NCBI RefSeq assembly: GCF_036924595.1
Contig: NZ_JAZHRV010000001.1
Coordinates: forward strand, 7,157,501-7,221,500
Direction of reading: 5' to 3'
DNA: 64,000 nt
From: Bradyrhizobium algeriense
GTDB taxonomy: Bacteria > Pseudomonadota > Alphaproteobacteria > Rhizobiales > Xanthobacteraceae
The position numbers and the translations under genes are program-made. The notes under the pieces were generated by a model. It was not told the origin of the DNA. It saw nothing but the letters and a program-made list of their open reading frames with translations, and did not search any database. Below are positions 19,666 to 29,572 of the stretch, in pieces; position 1 is the first letter of the stretch; every line of letters begins with the position of its first letter.

Positions 19666-20126
19666 GACCGAACGCAAGCTTAGGGCCTGAAAAGGCTGAC
19701 GTTTGAAAGATTGTGTCAGCCCGGGGCGGGGCGGGGCGGCGCCTCAGGAGGTGTTAAGAAATCGGCAAGGCCGCTCGACCAAGGCCGCCTCGCTGCGCGC
19801 ACTACTGACGCGGTGCGCAACGAAGCGGCATCTTCCCGCCCGCGGGGGCCCGGCCGACCGCGTCAGGGGACGCGGTATTTGGCCGCTGGAAGCGCCTCAA
19901 AAAGAGCTCGGATACCGGGCAAAATCCTGCAAAAAGGCCGACATATCGGAATGTAACGATGGAACGGACCCCTACCCTGCCCTGTTGCAGGGACATCAAA
20001 ACCGCTAAAAGCGGGCCGACTGGAACGACCCCTGTCGTGACCGCAAGACTCCAAAATTCCACTAGAGATTCCTAGCTGCATCGTCGGCCCCACTGAACGG
20101 CCCCATGCAAACCCGGTAGATGCTCC
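19666..20126. other. Gene-free stretch upstream of dnaK and the secreted-protein gene
   Basis: Together with the dnaK leader this makes a 594-bp gap between divergent genes. It has a G-rich run (GGGGCGGGGCGGGGCGGCGCC near 19723). Short overlapping open frames on both strands have no ribosome site or family resemblance. The promoter of the gene at 20127 should lie in 20050-20120; no clear boxes are seen. Confidence 0.4.
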
Positions 20127-21089
20127 ATGAAGCTACTTCGATATTTCGCTGCGATTGCCCTGACCGTTGCCGCCAACTCTACCGTATTCTCTTCCGCGTT
20201 CGCCGCCGACCCGGTCTTCCCGCCGGGCGCCAGGGTGGGCATGACGCCACTGGTCGGCCTCAACAAGGCGAGAGCGTTCATCGGCTTCGAGACCGAGGAC
20301 CACGGCGTCAAGGTGCTGGTCACGGACCTTCCCGCCGAGGCCTATGGCGAGGTCGCCAATGCCTTCAAGGCCAACCCGGGCGGCGCCGGCGGCATCAAGC
20401 CGGAGAGCATCGAGACTGCGGCGGGGCTCGCCTATTACACCGTCGAAAACGGCAAGGAAAACGCCAAGGACGGCGCCGGCAATGTGCGCCGCTATTCGAT
20501 GATCCTGCCCGGCCCTACCTTCTCCGGCTATGTCGCCGTGCAGGTGCCGGAGAACGCCTCCAAGATCTATACCGACGACGCCATCCGCCAGATGTTTGCT
20601 TCCGCCGTGATCCGCAACGAGGTTCCGGTCGAGGAGCAGCTCGGAATGATGCCGTTCAAGATGAGCGAGCTCTCGAGCTTCAAGAACATCCGCACGCTGG
20701 CGCCGGGCGCAGCTCTCATTCTCTCCGACGGCGACGAAAAGACCGGCTTCGAAGTCGCGCCCTTCATGATCATCGGCCTGATCGGCTCGACGGCGGCGTC
20801 CCCCGATGATCGCGGCCGTTTCGCCCAGCAGATCGCAACCACCATTCCCGGCGTGCGCGACGGCAGGATCACGATGTCGGAGCCGGTCCGCATCGATGGC
20901 CAGCCCGGCTACGAGACGCGGATCGACGCCACCAGCGGCAAGGATAATACGCCTGTTACCATCGTGCAGTGGGTGCGGTTCGGCTCCCAGAGCTCGATGC
21001 GCATCATCGGCTCTTCGCCGCGCAACGACTGGACCAAGGCCTTTCCGCGCTTCCGCGCGGTGCGCGACGGAATCCATCCGCGAACCTGA
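20127..21089 (+). CDS. Conserved exported protein of unknown function
   Basis: This 320-residue protein starts with a classical Sec signal peptide (MKLLRYFAAIALTVAANST ... FAADPVFPPG). The mature part (PGARVGMTPLVGLNKARAFIGF, later VQVPENASKIYTDDAIRQMFAS) has no membrane segments and no catalytic motif that I recognise. I have seen such proteins in rhizobia without a named domain. It is divergent from dnaK and lies 99 bp upstream of the nicotinamidase gene. Whether they share a transcript is open. Confidence 0.75.
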   Translation: MKLLRYFAAIALTVAANSTVFSSAFAADPVFPPGARVGMTPLVGLNKARAFIGFETEDHGVKVLVTDLPAEAYGEVANAFKANPGGAGGIKPESIETAAGLAYYTVENGKENAKDGAGNVRRYSMILPGPTFSGYVAVQVPENASKIYTDDAIRQMFASAVIRNEVPVEEQLGMMPFKMSELSSFKNIRTLAPGAALILSDGDEKTGFEVAPFMIIGLIGSTAASPDDRGRFAQQIATTIPGVRDGRITMSEPVRIDGQPGYETRIDATSGKDNTPVTIVQWVRFGSQSSMRIIGSSPRNDWTKAFPRFRAVRDGIHPRT

Positions 21090-21188
21090 TCCGGAAATTT
21101 GCAAGCGCGCCGAAACTTCGGGCTTTCGTTTGTACACACATGGAACTAGCCTTCTCCCCGGTCGGGTTCATAACCGGGGAGACGCACC

Positions 21189-21902
21189 ATGTTTACTCGC
21201 AGGCTGGTTCTGACAGGTCTCGGCGCGACGTCGGTCGCTGCCCTCGTTCCATCGGCGCTTTGGGCGGCGCCGATCAAGCCCGACGAAGCATCCGCGCTGC
21301 TCGTCATCGACGTGCAAAACTGCTTCCTGCCGGGCGGCAGCCTCGCGGTCAAAGACGGCGAGCAGGTCGTGCCCATCATCAACCGCATCGCCAAGGGTTT
21401 TGCCAATGTGGTGATGACGCAGGACTGGCACACCGCGGGCCACGTCTCGTTCGCCTCCACCCATTCCGGCAAGAAGCCGTTCGAAACCGTTAATCTCCCC
21501 TACGGCAAGCAGGTGCTGTGGCCCGACCATTGCGTGCAGGGCACCGAGGGGGCGTCGCTGTCGAAGGACCTCGCGATCCCGCATGCCGGGCTCGTCATCC
21601 GCAAGGGTTTCAACAAGAACGTCGACAGCTATTCGGCCTTCACCGAGGCTGACGGCAAGACCACGACGGGGCTCGCCGCTTACCTGAAGGCGCGCAGGGT
21701 GAAGCGGGTGTTCCTCGCCGGCCTCGCCACCGACTTCTGCGTGGCATGGAGCGCGCTCGACGCGCGCAAGGCGGGTTTTGAAACCTATGTGATCGAAGAC
21801 GCCTGCCGCGGCATCGACACCCAGGGCTCGCTCGCAAAGGCCTGGGCCGACATGACCAAGGCCGGCGTCAAGCGCATCAAGTCGGACGATATCGCGGCTT
21901 AG
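21189..21902 (+). CDS. pncA: Nicotinamidase (isochorismatase family) with an export-signal-like N-terminus
   Basis: This enzyme hydrolyses nicotinamide to nicotinate for NAD salvage. The catalytic triad is visible: Asp in LLVIDVQNCFLPGG, Lys in VIRKGFNKNVDSYSAF and Cys in LATDFCVAW. Metal ligands lie in TQDWHTAGHVSF. Unlike most PncA proteins it begins with a twin-arginine-like leader, MFTRRLVLTGLGATSVAALV ... WAAPI, so it may act in the periplasm. At 237 residues it is about 25 longer than E. coli PncA, which the leader accounts for. It stands alone before a dispersed repeat. Confidence 0.88.
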   Translation: MFTRRLVLTGLGATSVAALVPSALWAAPIKPDEASALLVIDVQNCFLPGGSLAVKDGEQVVPIINRIAKGFANVVMTQDWHTAGHVSFASTHSGKKPFETVNLPYGKQVLWPDHCVQGTEGASLSKDLAIPHAGLVIRKGFNKNVDSYSAFTEADGKTTTGLAAYLKARRVKRVFLAGLATDFCVAWSALDARKAGFETYVIEDACRGIDTQGSLAKAWADMTKAGVKRIKSDDIAA

Positions 21903-21922
21903 AGGCGGAAAACAAACTGCCA

Positions 21923-22084
21923 AACCCTCATCCCTGCGCGAGCGCCATTGCGCTCGTCGCTGGAGGAGCGCGCCTGCGCGCGTCTCGAAGGATGAAGGCC
22001 CAAGTTGGGCCGCATGGTTCGCCCGGCGATGCATAGTATCGTCCGGAGACGGCGCTTGCGCGCCTCCTCACCATGAGGGTCTAG
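21923..22084. repeat. Dispersed intergenic repeat with inverted ends
   Basis: The element starts AACCCTCATCCCTGCGCGAG and ends with CACCATGAGGGT, so its ends are inverted (ACCCTCAT/ATGAGGGT). Internal segments such as CGCGTCTCGAAGGATGAAGGC are typical of repeats seen many times in Bradyrhizobium genomes. It fills the gap between convergent pncA and grpE and may act as a shared terminator. Confidence 0.7.
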
Positions 22085-22699
22085 TTACGCCGCGCTGTTC
22101 GGTTCGTTGTTGGCCGGCGCGGCCTTGGCGCCGCCCTTGGAGACGGCGACCAGCGCCGGGCGCAGCACGCGCTCGCCGATCATGAAGCCGGCCTGCACGA
22201 CCTGGACCACGGTCCCGGACGGGACGGACGGGTCAGGCACTTCGTACATCGCCTGCTGGAAATTCGGATCAAACTTCTCGCCCGACGGATCGAACTTCTT
22301 GACGCCGTTCTTCTCCAGCGTGTTGAGCAGCGAACGCTCGGTCAGCTCGACGCCCTCGATGAAGGCCTTGATGCCGGGATCGGCGGTTTCCCTGGCCTCG
22401 GCCGGGATCGCGTCGAGCGCGCGCTGCAGATTGTCGGCGATATCGAGAATGTCGCGCGCAAACCCGGTGATTCCATACATCTTGGAATCGGCCACCTCGC
22501 GCCTGGTGCGCTGGCGCAAATTTTCCATTTCCGCCAGCGTGCGCAGCATCTTGTCGCGCGTCTCGGCCAGTTCCTTGGTCAGGGCCTCATTCGACCCTTC
22601 CTCGGGATCGTCGGGCATGATGTAGGGTTTTGAGACCACGGGCTCGCCGGTCTGGGCCTGCTTCAGCTCGTCGTCACTCGGCCGGTTGGGATCGGTCAT
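22085..22699 (-). CDS. grpE: Nucleotide exchange factor GrpE
   Basis: This protein releases ADP from DnaK to reset the chaperone cycle. The 204-residue protein has the long N-terminal dimerisation helix ([20 protein letters not shown]) and the C-terminal beta-wing with the family signature ([47 protein letters not shown]). It follows hrcA on the same strand with a 110-bp gap holding a hairpin. The dnaKJ genes lie 2.6 kb away rather than in one operon. Confidence 0.97.
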   Translation of the reverse strand: MTDPNRPSDDELKQAQTGEPVVSKPYIMPDDPEEGSNEALTKELAETRDKMLRTLAEMENLRQRTRREVADSKMYGITGFARDILDIADNLQRALDAIPAEARETADPGIKAFIEGVELTERSLLNTLEKNGVKKFDPSGEKFDPNFQQAMYEVPDPSVPSGTVVQVVQAGFMIGERVLRPALVAVSKGGAKAAPANNEPNSAA

Positions 22700-22790
22700 A
22701 AGACTGCCTTCTCAAAAAACGCATCTGGTTCGATGGGGATTTGCTAGGCGGGATATCGTGCTTTAGGGGCCGAAAATCAAGCATAACCAG

Positions 22791-22808
22791 CCGCCCCATC
22801 CGGGGCGG
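22791..22808 (-). terminator. Small GC hairpin after hrcA
   Basis: CCGCCCC (22791-22797) and GGGGCGG (22802-22808) form a 7-bp stem with a four-base loop directly after the hrcA stop. Without a U-tract it is at most an attenuator before grpE. Confidence 0.4.
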
Positions 22809-22809
22809 A

Positions 22810-23898
22810 TTAGCCACCCAGCATCCGGCTGACGATCCGGGCGGCGTAGTCCACGGTCGGAATCACCCTTGCATAGTTCAGCCGCGTCGGCCCGATCACG
22901 CCGAGAACGCCGACGATGCGGCCCGCGGCGTCGCCATAGGGGGCGATGATGGTGGAGGAACCGGACAGCGAAAACAGCTTGTTCTCCGATCCGATGAAAA
23001 TCCTGACGCCTTCGGCGCGCTCGGCCCGGCCCAACAGATCGATCACGCCGCGCTTGGTCTCGAGATCGTCGAACAGCGACTTGACGCGTTCGAGATCCTC
23101 CAGCGCATGCAGGTCTTCGAGCAAATTGGCGTGGCCGCGCACGATCAATTGGCGGTCGTCATTGTCGCCGCCGGACCAGCTCGCGATGCCGGCCGCGATC
23201 ACCTTCTGCGTCAATTGGTCGAGTTCGGCGCGGCTCTGCGTCAGCGCGGTTTCGAGCTCGAGCCGCGCTTCGGCGAGCGTGCGGCCGCGAATCCGCGCAT
23301 TGAGGAAATTGGTCGCCTCCGTCAGCGCCGAGGAAGGAACGCCGGGCGGCAGCGTCAGCACGCGGTTTTCGACCTGGCCGTCTTCGCCGACCAGCACCAC
23401 CAGCGCACGCTCCGGCTCGAGCCGGACGAACTCGATGTGTTTTAGCCGCGAATTGGATTTGGCGGTCAGCACCACGGCCGCGGCCCGCGTCAGGCCGGAC
23501 AACCGCGTCAACGCTTCACCCAGCGCCGCCTCGACCGATTGCGCGCGCCCGACGGACGCAAGCTGGCTCTGGATCGATTCCCGCTCGGGTTCGGTGAGGT
23601 CACCGACCTGCATCAGCGCGTCGACGAAGAAGCGCAGGCCGAGTTCGGTCGGCAGCCGCCCTGCCGAGGTATGCGGCGCATAGATCAGCCCGAGCGCTTC
23701 GAGGTCCGACATGACGTTGCGGACGGAAGCCGGCGACAGCGGCACCGCGATCAGGCGAGAAATGTTGCGCGAGCCGACGGGGTCGCCGGTGGCGAGATAA
23801 CTCTCGACGATTTGACGAAAAATGTCGCGCGAACGCTCGTTGAGCTGGGCAAGCCCGGCATGCGGTGCGATCAGGCCAATCGGATCGTGGTGGGCCAC
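22810..23898 (-). CDS. hrcA: Heat-inducible transcription repressor HrcA
   Basis: This dimeric repressor binds CIRCE operators, classically in front of groESL. The N-terminal winged helix spans about residues 15-90 ([20 protein letters not shown] ... [29 protein letters not shown], the family signature). It is followed by the GAF-like dimerisation core and the C-terminal [31 protein letters not shown]. At 362 residues it is complete. No CIRCE palindrome was found upstream of hrcA, grpE or dnaK, so its targets lie outside the window. It is divergent from rph. Confidence 0.97.
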   Translation of the reverse strand: MAHHDPIGLIAPHAGLAQLNERSRDIFRQIVESYLATGDPVGSRNISRLIAVPLSPASVRNVMSDLEALGLIYAPHTSAGRLPTELGLRFFVDALMQVGDLTEPERESIQSQLASVGRAQSVEAALGEALTRLSGLTRAAAVVLTAKSNSRLKHIEFVRLEPERALVVLVGEDGQVENRVLTLPPGVPSSALTEATNFLNARIRGRTLAEARLELETALTQSRAELDQLTQKVIAAGIASWSGGDNDDRQLIVRGHANLLEDLHALEDLERVKSLFDDLETKRGVIDLLGRAERAEGVRIFIGSENKLFSLSGSSTIIAPYGDAAGRIVGVLGVIGPTRLNYARVIPTVDYAARIVSRMLGG

Positions 23899-24052
23899 GG
23901 CTTAACTCCTTGGACCCCTAATTTGTCGCTCCGGCGGGCCAATGACAAGCATCCCTTTCCCCGCCAACGCGGCCAAAAGCCCTTGCCGCTGCCCACGCCC
24001 CCACCTACAAGCACCGCGAACCAGTTTTCGCTCGATTTCGAAAGGATTTCCC

Positions 24053-24766
24053 ATGCGGCCAAGCCGCCGTGCGCCCGATGAGCTGCGCCCCGTGTCGCTG
24101 GAACGCGGCGTGGTCAAATATGCCGAAGGTTCCTGCATGGTGAAATTCGGCGACACCCATGTGCTGGTCACCGCCACCCTGGAAGAACGGCTGCCGCCGT
24201 GGCTGAAGGGCCAGGGCCGCGGCTGGGTCACCGCCGAATATGGCATGCTGCCGCGCGCCACCCTGGAACGCACCCGCCGCGAGGCCGCCGCCGGAAAGCA
24301 GGGCGGCCGCACCGTCGAAATCCAGCGGCTGATCGGCCGCAGCTTGCGCGCAGCTGTCGACCTCGAAGCTCTGGGCGAGCGCCAGATCACGGTCGATTGC
24401 GACGTGATCCAGGCCGATGGCGGCACCCGCACCGCCTCGATCACCGGCGCCTGGGTGGCGCTGGCCGACTGCATCGCGTGGATGAAGAGCCGCAACATGC
24501 TGAAAATGAACGTTCTGCGCGACAATGTCGCCGCGATCTCCTGCGGCATCTATCAGGGCACGCCGGTGCTCGACCTCGACTATGCCGAGGATTCCGAGGC
24601 CGAGACCGACGCCAATTTCGTCATGACCGGCGACGGCCGCATCATCGAGGTGCAGGGCACCGCCGAGAAGACGCCGTTCTCGCAGGACGAGTTCCTCGCG
24701 CTGATGGAACTGGCGCGCAAGGGTGTCGCGCGTCTGGTGGACTTGCAGAAGCTGGCCGTCGCGTAG
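24053..24766 (+). CDS. rph: Ribonuclease PH
   Basis: This phosphorolytic 3'-5' exoribonuclease trims tRNA 3' ends. The protein begins [19 protein letters not shown] and shows the conserved [18 protein letters not shown] segment, [20 protein letters not shown] and the C-terminal [16 protein letters not shown]. The 237-residue length is standard. The frame is open from ATG 23942, but 24053 is the family start. It is followed 11 bp later by rdgB and then hemW, forming a three-gene operon divergent from hrcA. Confidence 0.97.
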   Translation: MRPSRRAPDELRPVSLERGVVKYAEGSCMVKFGDTHVLVTATLEERLPPWLKGQGRGWVTAEYGMLPRATLERTRREAAAGKQGGRTVEIQRLIGRSLRAAVDLEALGERQITVDCDVIQADGGTRTASITGAWVALADCIAWMKSRNMLKMNVLRDNVAAISCGIYQGTPVLDLDYAEDSEAETDANFVMTGDGRIIEVQGTAEKTPFSQDEFLALMELARKGVARLVDLQKLAVA

Positions 24767-24777
24767 TCTGATCGCAC

Positions 24778-25407
24778 ATGCACCGTCGAATCACAGGCCG
24801 GCTCGTGATCGCGACCCACAATCCCGGCAAGCTCGCCGAGATGCGGGAACTGCTGGCGCCGCATGGCGTCGAGGCCGTTTCCGCGGGCGAGCTGGGCCTT
24901 GGCGAGCCCGAGGAAACCGGCCAGACGTTTCGGGCGAATGCGGCGATCAAGGCGATCGCGGCGGCGCAGGCTTCCCAGCTTCCGGCCTTTGCCGATGATT
25001 CCGGCCTCGTCGTCGATGCGCTGGATGGCGCGCCCGGCATTTACTCGGCGCGCTGGGCCGGCGAGGGCAAGGATTTCATGGCGGCGATGAGCCGTATCGA
25101 ACGCCTGCTGCAGGAACGTGGCGCGACCACGCCCGATAAGCGAAGTGCGCATTTCGTCTCGGCCCTTTGCGTCGCCTGGCCCGACGGTCATCTCGAAGAG
25201 GTCGAGGCCCGCGCCGATGGAACTCTGGTATGGCCGCCGCGCGGCACCGCCGGTTTCGGCTATGATCCGGCATTCCTGCCCGATGGGCACGTCAGAACCT
25301 TTGGCGAGATGACCTCGATCGAGAAACACGGCCTGCCGCCGCTCGGCCTCGGCCTGTCGCACCGGGCGCGCGCCTTCGTCAAACTGGCGGAGATCTGCCT
25401 TGGCTAG
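24778..25407 (+). CDS. rdgB: Non-canonical purine NTP pyrophosphatase (RdgB/HAM1)
   Basis: This house-cleaning enzyme hydrolyses ITP, dITP and XTP to monophosphates. The nucleotide-binding motif is [15 protein letters not shown] at residues 11-25, the catalytic region is [25 protein letters not shown], and [10 protein letters not shown] is conserved. The C-terminal [18 protein letters not shown] carries the specificity histidine. The protein is 209 residues and complete. It lies between rph and hemW; its last 8 bases overlap the hemW start. Confidence 0.96.
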   Translation: MHRRITGRLVIATHNPGKLAEMRELLAPHGVEAVSAGELGLGEPEETGQTFRANAAIKAIAAAQASQLPAFADDSGLVVDALDGAPGIYSARWAGEGKDFMAAMSRIERLLQERGATTPDKRSAHFVSALCVAWPDGHLEEVEARADGTLVWPPRGTAGFGYDPAFLPDGHVRTFGEMTSIEKHGLPPLGLGLSHRARAFVKLAEICLG

Positions 25408-26572
25408 CGCCGAACGCCACTACCCGAAGCGGACCGCCTTCGGCGTCTACGTGCACTGGCCATTTTGCCTGTCGAAGTGCCCGTATTGCGACTTCAACAG
25501 CCACGTCCGCCACGCGCCGATCGACGAGGAAAGATTTTCCCGTGCGTTTGCGCGCGAGATCGAAACAACAGCGGCGCGCGCGCCGGGACGCACCGTCACG
25601 TCGATCTTTCTCGGCGGCGGCACCCCGTCGTTGATGCAGCCGCAAACCGTAGGCACCATCCTGGATTCGATCGGCAAGCATTGGCGCGTCGCCGACAATG
25701 TCGAGGTGACGCTGGAGGCCAATCCGACCAGCGTGGAAGCTACGCGGTTTCGCGGCTATCGCGCAGCCGGCGTCAACCGTGTCTCGCTCGGCGTGCAGGC
25801 GCTCGATGACGCCTCGCTGAAGGGGCTGGGACGATTGCACAGCGCGCGCGAGGCGCTGGACGCGGTCGCGATCGCACGCAGCGCGTTCGACCGTTACTCG
25901 TTCGACCTGATCTACGCCCGCCCCGACCAGACGCCGCAGATGTGGGCGGACGAATTGAAGCTCGCGATCTCGGAAGCCGCCGAACATCTCTCGCTCTACC
26001 AACTCACGATCGAGGAAGGCACGCCGTTCTTCGGCCTGCATGCGGCCGGCAAATTGAAGACCCCGGACGAGGCGGTTGCCCGCGCGCTCTACGATGTGAC
26101 GCAGGAAGTCTGCGCGCATCATGGCTTGCCGGCCTACGAGATTTCCAATCACGCCCGCGCAGGCGCGGCATGCCAGCACAATCTCGTCTATTGGCGCGGT
26201 GACGAATATGCCGGCATCGGTCCGGGCGCCCATGGGCGGCTGGACATCGACGGCGCGAGACATGCGACCGCGACTGAAAAGCGCCCCGAGGCCTGGCTGA
26301 TGCGCGTCGAGGCCAACGGCCATGGCGTCGTGACCGACGATTCGCTCAACAGCGAAGAGCGCGCCGACGAATATCTGCTGATGGGATTACGCCTCGCCGA
26401 AGGCATCGACCCCAAATGCTATGCGGCCTTGTCCGGCCGCGCGCTCGATCCGAACCGGATCGCCATATTGCGCGACGAAGGTGCGATCACTGTCGAAGCC
26501 GATGGGCGCTTGCGCGTGACCAAGGACGGATTCCCCGTGCTCGACGCCGTCGTGGCGGATCTTGCCGCGTAG
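25400..26572 (+). CDS. hemW: HemW, radical-SAM haem chaperone (coproporphyrinogen oxidase-like)
   Basis: This radical SAM protein is related to oxygen-independent coproporphyrinogen oxidase but is now known to carry haem. The iron-sulphur motif is C-x3-C-x2-C in [19 protein letters not shown]. The HemW-type HN-x-x-YW segment is seen in [21 protein letters not shown], which separates it from true HemN. The start is TTG at 25400, overlapping rdgB by 8 bp; the ORF has no better start close by. The length is 390 aa. The last gene of the rph-rdgB-hemW operon. Confidence 0.92.
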   Translation: MASAERHYPKRTAFGVYVHWPFCLSKCPYCDFNSHVRHAPIDEERFSRAFAREIETTAARAPGRTVTSIFLGGGTPSLMQPQTVGTILDSIGKHWRVADNVEVTLEANPTSVEATRFRGYRAAGVNRVSLGVQALDDASLKGLGRLHSAREALDAVAIARSAFDRYSFDLIYARPDQTPQMWADELKLAISEAAEHLSLYQLTIEEGTPFFGLHAAGKLKTPDEAVARALYDVTQEVCAHHGLPAYEISNHARAGAACQHNLVYWRGDEYAGIGPGAHGRLDIDGARHATATEKRPEAWLMRVEANGHGVVTDDSLNSEERADEYLLMGLRLAEGIDPKCYAALSGRALDPNRIAILRDEGAITVEADGRLRVTKDGFPVLDAVVADLAA

Positions 26573-26581
26573 CAAATCACC

Positions 26582-26672
26582 CGTAGCCCGGATGAAGCGC
26601 AGCGCAATCCGGGACAAGTGTATCTGCTTGCCAGACCGTTCCCGGGATACGCTTCGCTCCACCCGGGCTACG
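26582..26672. repeat. Inverted-repeat element (CGTAGCCCGGAT type), copy 1
   Basis: The arms CGTAGCCCGGATGAAGCG and CGCTTCGCTCCACCCGGGCTACG flank a short spacer that carries further complementary segments. A related copy is at 51131-51220. It directly follows hemW and could terminate that operon. Confidence 0.85.
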
Positions 26673-26903
26673 CGCCTTGCTTCCGCCGCGACCAGCGTTT
26701 CGCATCAGAATTGCGGTGATGGCATTTGACCGACCTGGATGGCGGAGATGTGCATCGGCTCAGGGAATTTTGTGCGCTGTCACTGTAATCGCAACCAGTT
26801 CAATGCAATGGCGGGGTCTTTGGTGGCTGCACATGCATCCTGAATGGAACCGTGCCTCGCGCTCACGCGTTACCGCCCAACACAGTGAAGCAGTGGGCCT
26901 TTC
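26673..26903. other. Gene-free leader before the alpha/beta hydrolase
   Basis: This is 231 bp after the repeat with no convincing gene. Its lower GC content and lack of coding character contrast with the flanks. It must include the promoter of the hydrolase at 26904; no clear boxes were seen. Confidence 0.35.
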
Positions 26904-27944
26904 ATGGGTGCTAACACGGAAACGACGAGGCGCGAAACGCTTGCGGAGGGCATAGGGGCGCTTGTGCTCGCCTTCGCGACTTCGCCGGCAGAGGCCGACG
27001 AAAATGCCGTCGTTCCCTCCACCTATCGCGCGTCGGATGAGGCTCTTGCCGACACTTCTGATCAGGCGCTGGTCAAGCGACTGCCGGGATTTTCGAATGA
27101 CGATGCGGACGTGAACGGCATTCGGCTCCACTTCGTCCAAGGAGGCTCTGGGCAACCGCTTTTCCTTCTCGGCGGCGGGGGCCAAACTTGGTGGCAATTT
27201 CACAAGATCATGCCCGACCTCGCGAAGCACTTCCGCGTGATCGTCGTGGACATTCGTGGCCAAGGCTCGTCCGGCAAACCCGCGACAGGATACGACAAGA
27301 AGACCATGGCGGACGATATTCGCTCGCTCGCTCAGCATCTCGGTTACAAGCGCATTTATATCGCGGGTCATGACATCGGGGCGATGGTCGCCTACAGTTT
27401 TGCGGCGAACTATCCGGATGAAACGCAGCGCGTAGCGCTGCTGGACGTACCGCACCCATTCGAAGGCTTTCAGCAGATCTCCATTCTTCCTCCGCCTGGC
27501 GCATACGATCTATCGAACCCGAATCATCCGCCCCACCCTTGGTGGTTCGCCCTCAACCAAGTCTCGGATCTGCCGGAGAAATTGCTGCAAGGGCGCATGA
27601 ATATTCTTTTGAACTGGATGTTCGACTACCTCGCCAGGGACAAGACGGCCATTTCGCCGTTCGATCGCGCTGTATACATCGCGGCTTACGAAGCTCCGGG
27701 GGCCATCAGCGCCAACACACGCTGGTATCAGACCTTCGGACAGGACATCGAGGACTTGAAGCACTATGGCAAGCTGAAGACGCCCGTGCTCGGTCTCGGC
27801 GGGATAAGCTACTCGTTTTTGGCGGAATTCCTGTCGAAATACGCCGAGAGCGCTACATTGATCGAGTTGAAAAATACTGGTCACTGGGTGGCAGAGGAAC
27901 GACCGGGAGAAACAACCGCCGCGCTTGTGAAGTTCTTCCAGTAA
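26904..27944 (+). CDS. Alpha/beta-fold hydrolase (epoxide hydrolase/haloalkane dehalogenase-like), probably exported
   Basis: This 346-residue hydrolase has the nucleophile elbow GHDIGAMVAYSF with aspartate at the nucleophile position, as in epoxide hydrolases and dehalogenases. It also has the oxyanion-loop segment LFLLGGGGQTWWQF, VDIRGQGSSGKP, and the terminal histidine in KNTGHWVAEERPGET. The N-terminus (TTRRETLAEGIGALVLAFAT ... AEADE) looks like a twin-arginine leader, so periplasmic action is possible. The substrate is unknown. It stands alone between a repeat and the LppC-like gene and looks like an accessory insertion. Confidence 0.85.
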   Translation: MGANTETTRRETLAEGIGALVLAFATSPAEADENAVVPSTYRASDEALADTSDQALVKRLPGFSNDDADVNGIRLHFVQGGSGQPLFLLGGGGQTWWQFHKIMPDLAKHFRVIVVDIRGQGSSGKPATGYDKKTMADDIRSLAQHLGYKRIYIAGHDIGAMVAYSFAANYPDETQRVALLDVPHPFEGFQQISILPPPGAYDLSNPNHPPHPWWFALNQVSDLPEKLLQGRMNILLNWMFDYLARDKTAISPFDRAVYIAAYEAPGAISANTRWYQTFGQDIEDLKHYGKLKTPVLGLGGISYSFLAEFLSKYAESATLIELKNTGHWVAEERPGETTAALVKFFQ

Positions 27945-28131
27945 TTGCATGAGGATGAAAAAGCATGGCCTCGAAGCCCGCGCCGGCCCTTAATTTCAGC
28001 TCATGACACATCACGTCAACCTCGGCATTGCTCGGCGTGATCGCTGTCGAAGAACAACCGGACCAACCCCGCGAAATTCGGATGAGGGTTCGGAAGTTCA
28101 GATCGTCGCATGCGAATATTCGCGCCGGAGA

Positions 28132-29340
28132 TTACGCCCCAAAGCTCTTCGGCGATCCCGCAACCGGAGAGCTGCCGCCGCTGGCGACCTTCATCACGGC
28201 AAGGCCGCGCTCATTGCTGCCGTCGGAGCGGAATCGGAACAGGCCGTCGATGCCGGCAAAGCCCGACGGGTTGGTCAGCGTTTCCGGCGCAAAACGCTGG
28301 CTGCCCTGCTTCGATAGCGCGGCGACGAGGGCGACCGCGTCATAGGCCAGCGTTGCGGTACGCACGGGATCGGCGCCGTATTTGGCGCGGTAGCGGCCGG
28401 AGAAGGCGCGGAAGCCCGACGGATCCGGCGCGGCATAAAGCCCGCCCTGCAGTGGAGCGCTCGCATAGACGCGCGGATTGTCCCACAGCCCGGTGCCGAG
28501 CAACTGGATGTTGCGCAAATTCACACCCGCCGCGATCAAGGCATCCGCCGTCGCCACGACGGATTCGCCGTCGTCGGCGATGAACAGCGCATCCGCCGAG
28601 CCGAGCGACTGCGCCACCGTCCGCGCCGCCGCGGAACGATCGGAGGCGTACTTCTCGAAGGCGACGAGGCGTCCCTTGCGGCCGACCGCCTGCTTGAAGG
28701 CTGCTTCCACCACATTGCCGTAGGCGTTGTCGGGCAATAGCGCCGCGAAAGATTTCTTTCCGATGCTGGCGGAATAATCGACGATCCGGTTGACGTCGGA
28801 TTCGGGCAGGAAGCTGAGCAGATAGACGCCGCGTCCGGCCACGCTCGAGTCGGTCGAGAACGCGATCACCGAAACGCCGCGGGCGCGCGTCAGTTGCGCG
28901 GTCGCCGGCACCGAGGCCGCAAACAGCGGACCCAGAATGATTTCCGCGCCCTCGCCGAGCGCCTGCTGGGTGACCTGCTGGGCGCCTTGCGGAAGGCCGC
29001 CGTCATCCTTGATCAGAAGCTGGATGTTCGGATTCTGGAATTCCGCCAGCGCCATCTCGGCCGCGTTCTTCATCGATTGCGCGGCGACGCCGGCATTGCC
29101 GGCGGCCGAGAGCGGCAGGATCAGGCCGACCTTGACCTGCCCGGTGCCGACCGCAAGCGGCTGTTGTTGCGGGCCTGGGGGACCCTCGGGCTGGGACGGG
29201 CCGAACGGGTTGGAAATCTGACTGCCGGAGCAGGCGCCGAGCAACGGCGCGCCGAGAATAAAGCCGACCGCCGTTCGCCGGGTCGGTCCTGACAGCCGAG
29301 CATCCGGGGATCCAGGCTTGGGATTGAGCGGGCCTACCAT
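28132..29340 (-). CDS. Penicillin-binding-protein activator (LpoA/LppC-like) lipoprotein with periplasmic-binding fold
   Basis: This is a lipoprotein with a lipobox LLGACSG near residue 37 after a basic N-terminus (PTRRTAVGFILGAPLLGAC). A Pro/Gln-rich linker follows, then a type-1 periplasmic binding-protein fold (VKVGLILPLSAAGNAGVAAQ, AEIILGPLFAASVPATAQL). In enterobacteria the LpoA homologue activates PBP1A and sits next to rsmI/yraN, and here it is divergent from rsmI-yraN. An alternative reading is a branched-chain amino-acid ABC binding protein, but no transporter genes adjoin. The length is 402 residues. Confidence 0.82.
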   Translation of the reverse strand: MVGPLNPKPGSPDARLSGPTRRTAVGFILGAPLLGACSGSQISNPFGPSQPEGPPGPQQQPLAVGTGQVKVGLILPLSAAGNAGVAAQSMKNAAEMALAEFQNPNIQLLIKDDGGLPQGAQQVTQQALGEGAEIILGPLFAASVPATAQLTRARGVSVIAFSTDSSVAGRGVYLLSFLPESDVNRIVDYSASIGKKSFAALLPDNAYGNVVEAAFKQAVGRKGRLVAFEKYASDRSAAARTVAQSLGSADALFIADDGESVVATADALIAAGVNLRNIQLLGTGLWDNPRVYASAPLQGGLYAAPDPSGFRAFSGRYRAKYGADPVRTATLAYDAVALVAALSKQGSQRFAPETLTNPSGFAGIDGLFRFRSDGSNERGLAVMKVASGGSSPVAGSPKSFGA

Positions 29341-29572
29341 CTTGTCTCTTCTCTTGACCGACCGCCGTCGGCCAGGATTCCGGCTTTCTGGGCCGAGGCA
29401 CCTGAACCGCTACTGAACCCACACGCGGGATTCTGCAATATTGTCGAGGATTAGTTAACCAAAACAAAAGGATTACGGCCCCGCCGCGACATTGCACGTG
29501 GCGGGGAACTTCCGCTTTGCCTCCCTCCCGTCGGATATGGCGCTGGCACCAAGACCCCTTTAGATTGTCATT
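29341..29572. promoter_or_regulatory. Divergent promoter region LppC-like / rsmI
   Basis: This 232-bp gap between divergent genes must hold both promoters. An AT-richer core (GAGGATTAGTTAACCAAAACAA, 29447-29468) lies near the middle. No defined operator is recognised. Confidence 0.4.

Noticed and set aside
19703..20008. Short plus-strand frames upstream of the exported-protein gene
   Set aside because: No ribosome site, no family resemblance; they overlap each other in different frames.
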